NCBI GenBank assembly: GCA_013204985.1
Contig: JABMLG010000004.1
Span: 248,001 to 312,000 of the forward strand
Reading direction: 5' to 3'
DNA from: Microbacteriaceae bacterium VKM Ac-2855
Lineage (GTDB): Bacteria > Actinomycetota > Actinomycetes > Actinomycetales > Microbacteriaceae
Length of the DNA stretch: 64,000 bases
Shown here: one piece after another, positions 27,990 through 35,744 of the stretch
How positions within the stretch are numbered: position 1 is the stretch's first letter
Layout of the letters: each line of letters starts with the position of its first letter
Notes under the pieces: model-generated
The model's database searches: none
Told to the model about the DNA's origin: nothing
What the model saw: the letters and a program-made list of their open reading frames with translations, nothing else
Position numbers and translations under genes: made by a program

Positions 27990-28634
27990 TCAGATCTGTT
28001 GCGCGTTGACGAAGAAGTCGATCTTCGTGTCGAGACGGATCCCGCACTCGACGTACTTGGCCTTGATCCGCTTGAGATACGTGCGCACGGTGTCCTGCGA
28101 GAGGCCCATCTGAAATGCGACGAGCTTGACCGGCAGACCGGTCGCGTACAAACTCATCACGCGTTTCTCCTGGATGCTGAGCGCCGGACGACGGATCAGC
28201 GATTCCTGCAGCAGAAGTGCGGTCACGTGCGGGGTCAAGTAGTCCCTGCCGGAGGTGGCGGCCTCGATCGCGTGCCGGATCTCAGATGCGCTTTCGCTCT
28301 TCGATGCGTACCCCACCGCTCCGGCTGCGAGCGCGCGGCGCACGACCCCGGCGTCGGCGAAAGTGCTCACGACGATCACCCGCATCCCGCGGGCCGAGAT
28401 CTCCGACACACGGGTCTCGATCGTGCTGTCGTCCTTGAGGTCGACATCGAGGATGACGACATCGATCGGTGTATCGACATGATCGAGAAAGCCGGCGTAG
28501 CTCTGCGCCTTCAAGACCACCCGGATCCGCGAATCGGCCGCTGTCAGCCACGATTCGAGTCCATCCAAGAACATCTGCTGATCGTCCACGATTGCTACAC
28601 GTGTGATTGCGCTCAGAGTCACGCCGGTCCCCAT
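27990..28634 (-). CDS. NarL/LuxR-type response regulator
   Basis: This protein has 214 residues. The receiver domain (about 10-125) shows the acidic pocket 'VAIVDDQQMF', the phosphorylation site Asp in 'VVILDVDLKDD', a conserved Ser/Thr in 'VIVVSTF' and a Lys in 'YASKSES'. A LuxR helix-turn-helix follows (about 150-200, 'MSLYATGLPVKLVAFQMGLS'). The ATG at 28634 has a weak ribosome site; a GTG four codons later is possible. The kinase gene is 135 bases upstream, and the Ter/GTPase operon begins 136 bases downstream of its stop. It is a close paralogue of the partial regulator at 1-170. It probably controls the operon. Confidence 0.88.
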   Translation of the reverse strand: MGTGVTLSAITRVAIVDDQQMFLDGLESWLTAADSRIRVVLKAQSYAGFLDHVDTPIDVVILDVDLKDDSTIETRVSEISARGMRVIVVSTFADAGVVRRALAAGAVGYASKSESASEIRHAIEAATSGRDYLTPHVTALLLQESLIRRPALSIQEKRVMSLYATGLPVKLVAFQMGLSQDTVRTYLKRIKAKYVECGIRLDTKIDFFVNAQQI

Positions 28635-28769
28635 CCCCGGAACGGTTCGGGCCGCCCCGCTCGCGACCCTAGGGGAACTCTTCGACGGTCCACAACGGTT
28701 TGAGACACGCAGTCCTCAAGTCGCCCGAGCGCGGCTTCCCACGTGTGATGTCCGGTGTAACCTCGCTGA

Positions 28770-31067
28770 CTACATCGAGCCCGTTTCGTGGTTCTGCCGG
28801 TGATCCGCCCAGCCCACCTCGACCGTCGCATAGCCATCGATCTCGGTCGATGTCGCGTCGATCGCCGCGATCGCCTCGGCGTATCCGGGCGTGCGATCGA
28901 CGCTGCCGTGCGCGAGTCCGGGGCCGGATGTCGCGACGACGTCGACCGAGTCGCCGTAGTCAGTGACCACCACGGTGGTAGGTCCCGCAGATCTCAGTAC
29001 TGCCAGCACTGCGAGAAGCGCAGCTCGAGACTGCGACGGGATGGCGTCGGCCGCCGCATCCCCATCGAGCAGACGAATCTCCTCCGCTCCCGGTGCGGCG
29101 TCCTCCCGCCACTGCCCGATCGCAGACGCCAGCCAATCAGTCGCCGGCTCTGCAGCAAGAGAGTCGCGGACCCGTCGGGCGACCGCCGCCGCCCGCGCCG
29201 CGTCATCGTCGCCCAGCGGAAGCGCGAGACGACCGTCGGCGACCGGTTCGAGCACCGGCGCGACCATCGCCACGACCGCTGCTCGTCGACGTGCGATCAT
29301 TTCGGTCGCGGCAGTACCGGCATCCCGCTCCGCCAGCACGCGTTCCGCCTCGATGTCGAGCCCATTCAATGCGATCACTGCACGCCCGGCCGAACGCAGA
29401 TACAGCGCAAGTCCGACCGGTACGAGGATCGTTTCCGCGGCGAGACGCCCAAGCATGGCCACTGAGCCCACGAGGTCGGCTGGATCGGCCGCACCGACGA
29501 CGACCGCTACGACCAACAGCGCCGTCGTATGCACCACCGCCAGAAGCAGCACCCATCGGCTCGATTGCAATCGGTACAGCCAGGCCAGCGCGAGCGATAC
29601 GCCGGTGATTCCTACATTGGCCGACGAGAAACGTAGAGACCCCGGTGTGATCACGGTCGCGATGACGGTGACTCCGGCGAAGACCACCGCGGCGATACCG
29701 AGCACGATCGGTGCGGAGATCCGAACAAGTCCGGAGGCGGCGATGCCGACGACAGCGAGAGCGACTATGCACATCGCGGCGAGGGCGGGGTGGACGTACG
29801 CGTTCCAGAAAACCAGCACCATGACCGCCGCATCGACGGCCCCTACCCATCCGATCACGAGCGGCGCGGCTCGGGAGGCGCGCCGCAGCTGCTCCGCCGC
29901 GGGGACTTCCGACCGTCGCGGAGCATGCGCGACCACCCGAGGCGCGTTGATCAGGATGCGAGTTCCCTTGCGCGCGGCCGAACGCACCAGGACGTGTCCA
30001 CCAACAGTGTTCATCCTCTCGATGATGGATCGAGCGATGCCGAAACGCTCCGGTGGCACATCGCGGAGCTCGAAGCCGACCCCGTGGTCGATGATTTCCA
30101 CAGTGAGCGAACCCGCCCGTTCACCGAGCCGGATTCGGACGTCGTCGGTGCCCGCATGAATCCGTACATTGCGCAGAGCCTCCCGCACTGCCCCGTCGGC
30201 CGCTTCCGCTGCACGGTTCGGCAGCGGGAGATCGACACCGGTTTCCTCTAGCTCGAGGCGAAGCCGCAGCGACTCCGCGAGGCGTCGCCAGCCTGCGATC
30301 AGCGTGCTTACGAGCACGTCAGATCCGGGACCGGCTCGGACCACCGTCGTCAGCCCGTCGAGGTCATTGCGGCACCTTTCCCTGAGCTCCCGAGCGTCGA
30401 TCCCAATGCCGTTGTGGCTGAGCATGCTGAGGGTGGCGAGAACGCTGTCGTGCACTGCGACGTCCAGTTCCCGGCGATGATGGGCGAACTGCTCGCCGTA
30501 CACACGGTCGCGTCGAGCCGATGCAAGCGTGACGATGGCGTGAACGGCCAGCGTCGCTCCTCGTCGCATCCCCCATCCGCCGATCGCGCAGACCGCGGTC
30601 ACATTGGCGGACCACAACGCGGCTGCCGCCAGACGCTGCGTCGGCGCACCCAGCCACATCGCTCCGCCGAGCGAGAGTACAACGACGACCGCGGAAGTCG
30701 TGAGCGCTGTCCGCAAGCGAGTCGCGCCCAGACCGACAACGACGAGCGCGATCCCGATTCCGAGTGGCCTGACACTCTCAATGGCGAAGGTCGAGGCCGG
30801 CGACGGCGAAGACGCTGCGCTGACGAGCCACACGAGAACACCAGCGGCTGAGACCGCGGCGAGCCAGGATGACGACCACCACCTGCGGCCCGCCAGGAGA
30901 AGAACGAGTGTGCTGACGACCGCGGCCACGGTCCACCACTGCGAGAAGTAGACAGCTTCGAGACCGACTACCAGCGTGTAGCACGAGCTAGCACCGATCG
31001 CGATGGAACGCAACACGACAATAGCCGCGGTGATCTCCATTCGGGAGGGTGTGACCGAGCGGCGCAC
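28770..31067 (-). CDS. Double histidine-kinase-like membrane protein
   Basis: This protein has 765 residues; the GTG at 31067 is chosen because GAGGAGG lies 4 bases upstream. The first half is a NarX-type kinase: several membrane helices (about 10-170), the phospho-acceptor region 'ELDVAVHDSVLATLSML' with His, an ATPase N-box 'VREALRNVRIHAG' and G-box 'IIDHGVGFEL'. The second half repeats the plan: six further helices (about 410-560), a dimerisation-like helix without His ('ARRRAAVVAMVAPVLEP') and a degenerate ATPase lacking the N and G boxes ('VVVTDYGDSVDVVATSG'). So one active and one dead kinase core appear to be fused. Its partner is the regulator at 27990-28634. Confidence 0.82.
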   Translation of the reverse strand: MRRSVTPSRMEITAAIVVLRSIAIGASSCYTLVVGLEAVYFSQWWTVAAVVSTLVLLLAGRRWWSSSWLAAVSAAGVLVWLVSAASSPSPASTFAIESVRPLGIGIALVVVGLGATRLRTALTTSAVVVVLSLGGAMWLGAPTQRLAAAALWSANVTAVCAIGGWGMRRGATLAVHAIVTLASARRDRVYGEQFAHHRRELDVAVHDSVLATLSMLSHNGIGIDARELRERCRNDLDGLTTVVRAGPGSDVLVSTLIAGWRRLAESLRLRLELEETGVDLPLPNRAAEAADGAVREALRNVRIHAGTDDVRIRLGERAGSLTVEIIDHGVGFELRDVPPERFGIARSIIERMNTVGGHVLVRSAARKGTRILINAPRVVAHAPRRSEVPAAEQLRRASRAAPLVIGWVGAVDAAVMVLVFWNAYVHPALAAMCIVALAVVGIAASGLVRISAPIVLGIAAVVFAGVTVIATVITPGSLRFSSANVGITGVSLALAWLYRLQSSRWVLLLAVVHTTALLVVAVVVGAADPADLVGSVAMLGRLAAETILVPVGLALYLRSAGRAVIALNGLDIEAERVLAERDAGTAATEMIARRRAAVVAMVAPVLEPVADGRLALPLGDDDAARAAAVARRVRDSLAAEPATDWLASAIGQWREDAAPGAEEIRLLDGDAAADAIPSQSRAALLAVLAVLRSAGPTTVVVTDYGDSVDVVATSGPGLAHGSVDRTPGYAEAIAAIDATSTEIDGYATVEVGWADHRQNHETGSM

Positions 31068-31118
31068 GGGGCCTCCTCGTGTCGTCCCGAGACTATGTGT
31101 CGACCAAAAGTCGCACCC

Positions 31119-31136
31119 GTCGCATTAATCGGTGAC
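31119..31136. promoter_or_regulatory. Third copy of the GTCRC-N8-GTGAC operator
   Basis: GTCGC-ATTAATCG-GTGAC has one mismatch to the two sites before the Ter/GTPase operon and shares the longer context CGTCRCA....ATCGGTGACA with the 27925 copy. It sits in the divergent region between the kinase (start 31067) and the small gene at 31195. A TACAGT -10-like box at 31159-31164 would place the site over the -35 region of the rightward promoter. Confidence 0.6.
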
Positions 31137-31194
31137 AGACGCACAGACGACTCGCCCCTACAGTCGGCTGCATCCCAGATGAGAGCGAGAGAAA

Positions 31195-31347
31195 ATGGCA
31201 TCCGAATCCGAGTACCGTGCCGCAATCGCGCGAGTGAAGAACTCGCCGGCGACCGCCAGTCGGAGCGATTGGGATCTCGTGAACAAGGCCGCTCAACAGG
31301 CTGGCGAGCTCGGCAATAGAGCCCGCGAAGCCCGCGACGGTCGTTGA
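31195..31347 (+). CDS. Small 50-residue charged protein
   Basis: The ATG at 31195 follows a GAGAGAAA purine run; the frame ends at TGA 31345-31347. The product begins 'MASESEYRAAIARVKNS', contains 'SRSDWDLVNKAAQQAGELG' and ends in an Arg-rich 'RAREARDGR'. It looks helical, charged and soluble, with no signal peptide or known domain. It is divergent from the kinase and shares the operator at 31119-31136, so it is likely to be part of the same signalling unit. It could be a small regulator or structural subunit. It is the only reading of this stretch with a start, a ribosome site and a promoter-like -10. Confidence 0.55.
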   Translation: MASESEYRAAIARVKNSPATASRSDWDLVNKAAQQAGELGNRAREARDGR

Positions 31348-31437
31348 GGGGTTCGCCTCTCCCTCTGTCAGCACTGCAGTACGTCCGCGGCTGAGCAACC
31401 GAGAAGTGTCCCGTCGCCTTCCCGATCGTCGGCAGGC

Positions 31438-31458
31438 GGGGGGCGCTTGACGCTCCCC
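31438..31458. terminator. GC-rich hairpin between convergent genes
   Basis: GGGGGCG / CGCTCCCC can pair around a short CTTGA loop with one bulge, 4 bases beyond the stop codon of the ThiF-like gene and about 90 bases after the small gene. No T-run; a modest candidate. Confidence 0.35.
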
Positions 31459-31462
31459 GACG

Positions 31463-32404
31463 TCAGGCGACTCGATCCGCCGCGCCCGCCCGACGCTCTC
31501 GATCCGCCTCGCCGTAGCTCGCGCGCGGGTTGCGGCCGAGTCGGTCGCGCGCCGCGGCCCGCGCCAGCGTCATCGCACTCGAGATCCGAGGGAAGCGGAG
31601 CGTGCCTGCACTCTGCGAATAGACGTCGATGTACGCGAACGACGGCGCCCAGGTGGGCTGGGGCCTGCGGTTGCCCACCCCCGCTGTGAGATGGAGGAAG
31701 GCCTGCGCACAGCCGAGGGCCGACGCGGCATCGACCCCGGGTGCGATGGACGGGAGCGGAGCGGGGCGATCGGCCGTGATGGCCGCGAGGACGCGAAGAT
31801 CCGTGTAGGGCGGAATGCGTGGCAGCGTGCGTGCGAGATCGGCGGGACGCGCTGCGATCCGGTCGAGCGGGATGTTCGGCGCGACCCCGAGCATCCGCTC
31901 GACCGTGAAGCGTGATCGCGGATGGAACGACGTCGCCTGAGCCGCCCAGCCGACGTTCATCACCCACAGAACGGGTGCGCCGACCCGCCGAGCGGTTCGT
32001 GCCACGAGAACGCCGACCTCCGGGGTGGTCAACTCCGTCTCGTCGATCACCAGATCGGCGCCGGCCGCGAACTCGTCGGCGTTGTCCGGCTGGACGCCCG
32101 TCGCGAAGACGTCGACCGTGGCGCGCTCGTCGAAGGCGAGCACGGCCTCCCGGAAGACCTGCGCCTTGTTGCGACCGATCGCGGCGCGAGTCGCGGCGGG
32201 CACACGATTCGCGTTCTCGGGAGCGAACTCCTCCGGATCCGCGACGGCGAATGAACGCACCCCCATCTGCGCCAGCTTCAGACCGAGCTGGAAACCGTCG
32301 CCGCCGACGCCGGCCAGTGCGACGCGAGCCGATGAGAGCGCGAGCTGCTCCGGCTCGTTCCAGAACCTGAAGTTGCGCGCAGAGCGCGGGTCGGCGACGT
32401 CCAT
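31463..32404 (-). CDS. ThiF/E1-like adenylyltransferase-fold protein
   Basis: This protein has 313 residues, with ATG at 32404. The Rossmann loop 'VALAGVGGDGFQLGLKLAQM' (about 28-47), 'VADPEEFAPENANR' (the Asp and the Asn/Arg that contact ATP in E1-like enzymes) and 'ADLVIDETEL' are typical of the ThiF/MoeB/E1 fold. No CxxC zinc pairs or clear catalytic Cys are visible, as in some stand-alone relatives. E1-like enzymes activate a carboxylate by adenylation. It starts 2 bases after the stop of an autoinducer-synthase-like acyltransferase, so the two probably make or modify one acylated product. The substrate is unknown. Confidence 0.78.
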   Translation of the reverse strand: MDVADPRSARNFRFWNEPEQLALSSARVALAGVGGDGFQLGLKLAQMGVRSFAVADPEEFAPENANRVPAATRAAIGRNKAQVFREAVLAFDERATVDVFATGVQPDNADEFAAGADLVIDETELTTPEVGVLVARTARRVGAPVLWVMNVGWAAQATSFHPRSRFTVERMLGVAPNIPLDRIAARPADLARTLPRIPPYTDLRVLAAITADRPAPLPSIAPGVDAASALGCAQAFLHLTAGVGNRRPQPTWAPSFAYIDVYSQSAGTLRFPRISSAMTLARAAARDRLGRNPRASYGEADRERRAGAADRVA

Positions 32405-32406
32405 GC

Positions 32407-33114
32407 TCACGCGGCGCGCTCCTCGGTATCGGAGAAGCCGACCAGGATCTCGCGTGCCGTCTCGAATCGCCCCGGCAGCCATCGGCTCAGCCGACGGATG
32501 CGCGGCACGATGATCTCGATCGCCACGTTCTCGCTGTTGTAGCGCTCGATCCAGCGCGGCTCGCCGACGCGGCGAACGGTGAAGGAGGCCCGCAGCATCC
32601 GCTCGAGGACCTGATCGACCAGCCCGTACGCGCGGTTCAGGCCGGCCTCGTCGAGGAAGCTCATGACCGCCGCGTAGAGGGATACCGCGTAGTCGTGCTG
32701 CTTGCGGCGATCCTCGTAGCGAGCGATGAGCCGGGAGACTTCGACGGACGGCTCCGGAGCAGGGTGCGGGCCGAACTCCTCCGGCCAGTAGTGCTCGACA
32801 GGGAGCCGATCGTCGGATGTGCGCGCTCCGTAGCCCTTCACGATGAGGCGGAGGCCGGCGAGGACACGGACGTGTCCGTCCGACTCGTCGATGACCGCGA
32901 AAGCGAGCGATCGGGCATCGTCCGGATCGGTCTCGATCTCACCGGGCGCGGCGGCCGCGTCGAGGTAGGCGGCCTCTTCGACGTAGACGGCGCGACGCAG
33001 TTCGAGGAACGCGCGATACGTGCGCTCGTGACCGCGAACGGGGGTGTCGCCGAAGGCGATCAGCGCAGGGAACGGCTGGAGCGACTCGGGTCCGCGGTGC
33101 TGTTGCTCTGACAT
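32407..33114 (-). CDS. Autoinducer-synthase-like GNAT acyltransferase
   Basis: This protein has 235 residues. The pattern 'FLELRRAVYVEEAAYLD' near 32, 'LAGLRLIVKG' near 87, 'PEPSVEVSRLIARYED' near 120 and a long C-terminal GNAT half matches the acyl-homoserine-lactone synthase / N-acyl amino acid synthase branch of the acyltransferase superfamily, which transfers fatty acyl groups to an amino group. It leads a two-gene unit with the ThiF-like protein. Such a pair in an actinobacterium would be more likely to make an N-acyl amino acid or modified peptide than a classical homoserine lactone (inference). No dedicated receptor gene is next to it. Confidence 0.7.
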   Translation of the reverse strand: MSEQQHRGPESLQPFPALIAFGDTPVRGHERTYRAFLELRRAVYVEEAAYLDAAAAPGEIETDPDDARSLAFAVIDESDGHVRVLAGLRLIVKGYGARTSDDRLPVEHYWPEEFGPHPAPEPSVEVSRLIARYEDRRKQHDYAVSLYAAVMSFLDEAGLNRAYGLVDQVLERMLRASFTVRRVGEPRWIERYNSENVAIEIIVPRIRRLSRWLPGRFETAREILVGFSDTEERAA

Positions 33115-33243
33115 CGTTGCTCTCTTTCGTCTCGGGTTTCGTAGTCGTGTCGGCTACGACTCCGATCGTGGAGAACGGCGGCGAAAGTCAGAATGGGCAC
33201 GACTGCCCGTGGGTAGAGGTACCCGTCGAGGCATCGAGTTCGT

Positions 33244-33288
33244 GCCTGTGGATAACTTCTGCGAGGAGTCGTCGACTTTGTCTACGGT
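33244..33288 (+). promoter_or_regulatory. Promoter with DnaA-box-like 20-mer and leaderless -10
   Basis: GCCTGTGGATAACTTCTGCG (33244-33263) contains the reverse complement of TTATCCACA. Nineteen bases later comes TACGGT (33283-33288), a TANNNT -10 box, and the ATG of the lipoprotein is only 6 bases further on, so the transcript should be leaderless. The same 20-mer and the same 19-base spacing occur at 45378-45422. Confidence 0.6.
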
Positions 33289-33294
33289 GTCGGG

Positions 33295-33879
33295 ATGCGC
33301 TTCCTACGAATCCCTATCGCTGCCGCTCTCGCGCTCGCGCTCTCGCTCTCGTTCTCGCTGAGCGGATGCGTGGGGCAGGCGCGCGAGAGACCGGATCCGA
33401 CGGCGACGCCGACCTGGGCGTCGCCGTTCGCGAGCAACAAGGAGGCGCTAGCGGCTGCGGTTGCGGCTTTTCAGAGGTATGTGGATGTGAGTAATGAAGT
33501 CGGCATGGCGGGCTTTGTCGATGTAAATCGCATAGAGGGTGTCGCGAGCGGCTCCGCAGCGGAGGTGGCGATCAGCGACGGAAATTCGCTGAACCAGCGA
33601 GGCATAAAGCAATCCGGACCGACGACCATTCACTCACCCCTATTCAGCTCGGGCGAGCTTCGAGCGGACGGCCGCACTGAGGTCCATGCCTACATCTGCG
33701 CAGACATCTCACAGAGCCGACTGATTGACCCAGCCGGTGTAGACGTCACTCCGCGCGACCGCGCGGACCAGCTCGACTACTCCCTCAGCTTCGTTGCCGA
33801 CACCCCGGGAGGGTCAAATCTTGTGGTCGAAAGGAGCGAGCTTTGGTCCTCAAACGAGCGCTGCTCTGCTGCGTACTGA
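33295..33879 (+). CDS. Predicted lipoprotein
   Basis: This protein has 194 residues. A charged start (MRFLRIP), a hydrophobic run rich in Ala/Leu and the lipobox 'LSGC' at residues 21-24 mark a lipoprotein. The mature part begins with a Pro/Thr-rich spacer, then a helix ('NKEALAAAVAAFQRYVDVSNE') and a mixed alpha/beta domain with two Cys ('YICAD' and 'NERCSAAY'). No family recognised. It ends 37 bases inside the next gene. From about 33470 on the codons are less GC-biased than in flanking genes, hinting at foreign origin. It probably acts at the cell surface with the secreted protein encoded next. Confidence 0.75.
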   Translation: MRFLRIPIAAALALALSLSFSLSGCVGQARERPDPTATPTWASPFASNKEALAAAVAAFQRYVDVSNEVGMAGFVDVNRIEGVASGSAAEVAISDGNSLNQRGIKQSGPTTIHSPLFSSGELRADGRTEVHAYICADISQSRLIDPAGVDVTPRDRADQLDYSLSFVADTPGGSNLVVERSELWSSNERCSAAY

Positions 33880-34724
33880 TGTCCCTCTCCGCGGCTCTTG
33901 CCTTCCCAACTGAAGCTTCTGGTGATCCGCTAGAACCGCACGTTCAAGCATCGACAGGGGCATCGGATACTTCACTCTGGGGTGACTTCAGCAATTCGAG
34001 CGGGAATACAAACGACAACCCACCACCGACAGGTGGGTCCGACGACTCCACCGACGCCACCCCCATTACCGAGGCTGAAGCCGAGGCGGCCCTCCGCCAG
34101 CAGATCTACGACTCCGCCATCGCGAACGGCCGCTACGTCTACCGCTGCGTCGTCGGCGTGAACTGCACCACACCGACCACACCATCCACCCCGACGCCCG
34201 CCACCACCACCGCCCCGGCACCCACCGTCACCATCCGCGACCTCGCAACATTCCTCCCCGCCAGCACCACCCTCACCATGGAACCCGCACACTGGATGCT
34301 CCGCGACCGACCCACCAACTTCATCGCCCACGCCCAACAGCACACCGTCACCGGAACACTCCTCGGCCAACAAGCCGACGTCCGCTTCACCCCCACCAGC
34401 TACACCTTCGACTACGGCGACGGCACCACCACCACCACCCAAACCGGCGGCGCCACCTGGAAAGAGCTCAACCTCCCCGAATTCAGCACCACCAAAACCA
34501 GCCACACCTACACCCAACGCGGCAACCACACCATCACCGCATCCGCCAACTACGTCGCCGCCTACCGCCTCAACAACGGACCCTGGACCGCCGTCACCGG
34601 CACCCTCACCAGCCCCACCACCCACACCGGCCGAACCCTCACCATCAACACCGTCCTCGTCCGCGGCACCTGCACCGACTACCCCACCGACCCCGGCTGC
34701 CCCCAATGGAACCCCGACCAATGA
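33843..34724 (+). CDS. Secreted protein with PKD-like domain
   Basis: This protein has 293 residues. The TTG at 33843 is chosen because AAAGGAG lies 6-7 bases upstream, and it supplies a full signal peptide (MVLKRALLCCVLMSLSAALAF). A disordered Asn/Ser/Pro region follows, then 'RYVYRCVVGVNCTTP', a Thr/Pro-rich linker, and at about 170-270 a PKD-like beta domain: 'YTFDYGDGTTTT' and 'TSHTYTQRGNHTITASANY' are the typical PKD strands. The C-terminus 'CTDYPTDPGCPQW' could form a disulfide. The second half uses C-ending codons almost exclusively, unlike the first part. It overlaps the lipoprotein gene, which suggests coupled translation. Confidence 0.75.
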   Translation: MVLKRALLCCVLMSLSAALAFPTEASGDPLEPHVQASTGASDTSLWGDFSNSSGNTNDNPPPTGGSDDSTDATPITEAEAEAALRQQIYDSAIANGRYVYRCVVGVNCTTPTTPSTPTPATTTAPAPTVTIRDLATFLPASTTLTMEPAHWMLRDRPTNFIAHAQQHTVTGTLLGQQADVRFTPTSYTFDYGDGTTTTTQTGGATWKELNLPEFSTTKTSHTYTQRGNHTITASANYVAAYRLNNGPWTAVTGTLTSPTTHTGRTLTINTVLVRGTCTDYPTDPGCPQWNPDQ

Positions 34725-34803
34725 GCACAGACGACGGGCCCCCGCCAAACAGGTACTGACAGAACACTCCACTTCACGCGGCGGGGACCGTACGGTTGCC
34801 CAC

Positions 34804-35688
34804 ATGGATCACCGAGCTGAGGTACGCGAGTTCCTCTCCTCGCGCCGCGGACGCATCACCCCGGAGCAGGCGGGCCTCGAGCCCGGCGGCGGACGCCGCC
34901 GGGTGCCCGGGCTCCGCCGCGACGAGGTCGCGCGCCTGGCCGGGATGAGCGTCGACTACTACAACCGCCTCGAACGCGGCAACCTGGCCGGCGCCTCCGA
35001 TACCGTCCTCGACGCGATCGCCCGCGCCCTCGAACTCGACCGCGCCGAACACGACCACCTCTACGATCTGGCCCGCACGGCCAACGCGTCGAGCATCCGC
35101 ACCAAGCCCAAACAGCCGGTCGCCACGTGTGTCCGCCCCGAACTGCAATACCTGCTCGACGCGATCACCGCAGCGCCCGCGTTCATCGCCAACAACCGGA
35201 TGGACATCGTCGCCGCCAACCCGCTCGGCTTCGCGCTCTACTCGGCGATGTACACGAGCCCGACCCGGCCGGCGAACCACTCGCGATTCATCTTCCTCGA
35301 CCCCCGCGCGCACGAGTTCTACCCCGACTGGGAGCGCGCGGCGAACGTGAACGTGGCGATCCTCCGACGGGATGCTGGCCGCAACCCGCACGACAAGCAG
35401 CTCGCAGAACTCATCGGCGAGCTGTCGATGCAGAGCGACGACTTCCGCATCCGCTGGGCCGCGCACAACGTGCGCCGCCACTACGCGGGCACCAAGCAGT
35501 TCAACCACCCCGTGGTCGGCCTGCTCGAACTGACCTTCCAGGCCATCGAGCTCGAAGACGACCCCGGCCATTCGATCACCATTTACCCGGCCGTTCCCGG
35601 CAGCTCCTCGGACGAGAAACTGCGGCTCCTCGCCACCTGGGCCGCGACCGAACGGATCGTCGACCGCGCCACCAGCGACGCCCGCTGA
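34804..35688 (+). CDS. XRE-family regulator with MmyB-like ligand-binding domain
   Basis: This protein has 294 residues. Residues about 25-85 form an XRE helix-turn-helix ('GLRRDEVARLAGMSVDYYNRLERG'). The remainder matches the MmyB-like PAS-type domain ('FIANNRMDIVAANPLGFALYS', 'FQAIELEDDPGHSITIYP'), thought to bind a small, possibly fatty-acyl, ligand. The next gene, 56 bases downstream and in the same direction, encodes an MFS exporter, so it most likely controls that exporter. This family is common in actinobacteria. Confidence 0.88.
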   Translation: MDHRAEVREFLSSRRGRITPEQAGLEPGGGRRRVPGLRRDEVARLAGMSVDYYNRLERGNLAGASDTVLDAIARALELDRAEHDHLYDLARTANASSIRTKPKQPVATCVRPELQYLLDAITAAPAFIANNRMDIVAANPLGFALYSAMYTSPTRPANHSRFIFLDPRAHEFYPDWERAANVNVAILRRDAGRNPHDKQLAELIGELSMQSDDFRIRWAAHNVRRHYAGTKQFNHPVVGLLELTFQAIELEDDPGHSITIYPAVPGSSSDEKLRLLATWAATERIVDRATSDAR

Positions 35689-35744
35689 CCCGGCTTCCCC
35701 GCGGCAGACGACGCCGCGCCCTCCACCCTGCCTCGAAGGACGTT

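Noticed and set aside
33244-33263. DnaA-box-like sequence as part of a replication origin
   Set aside because: Only single boxes are present at two distant promoters, with no AT-rich unwinding region and no dnaA or dnaN nearby.
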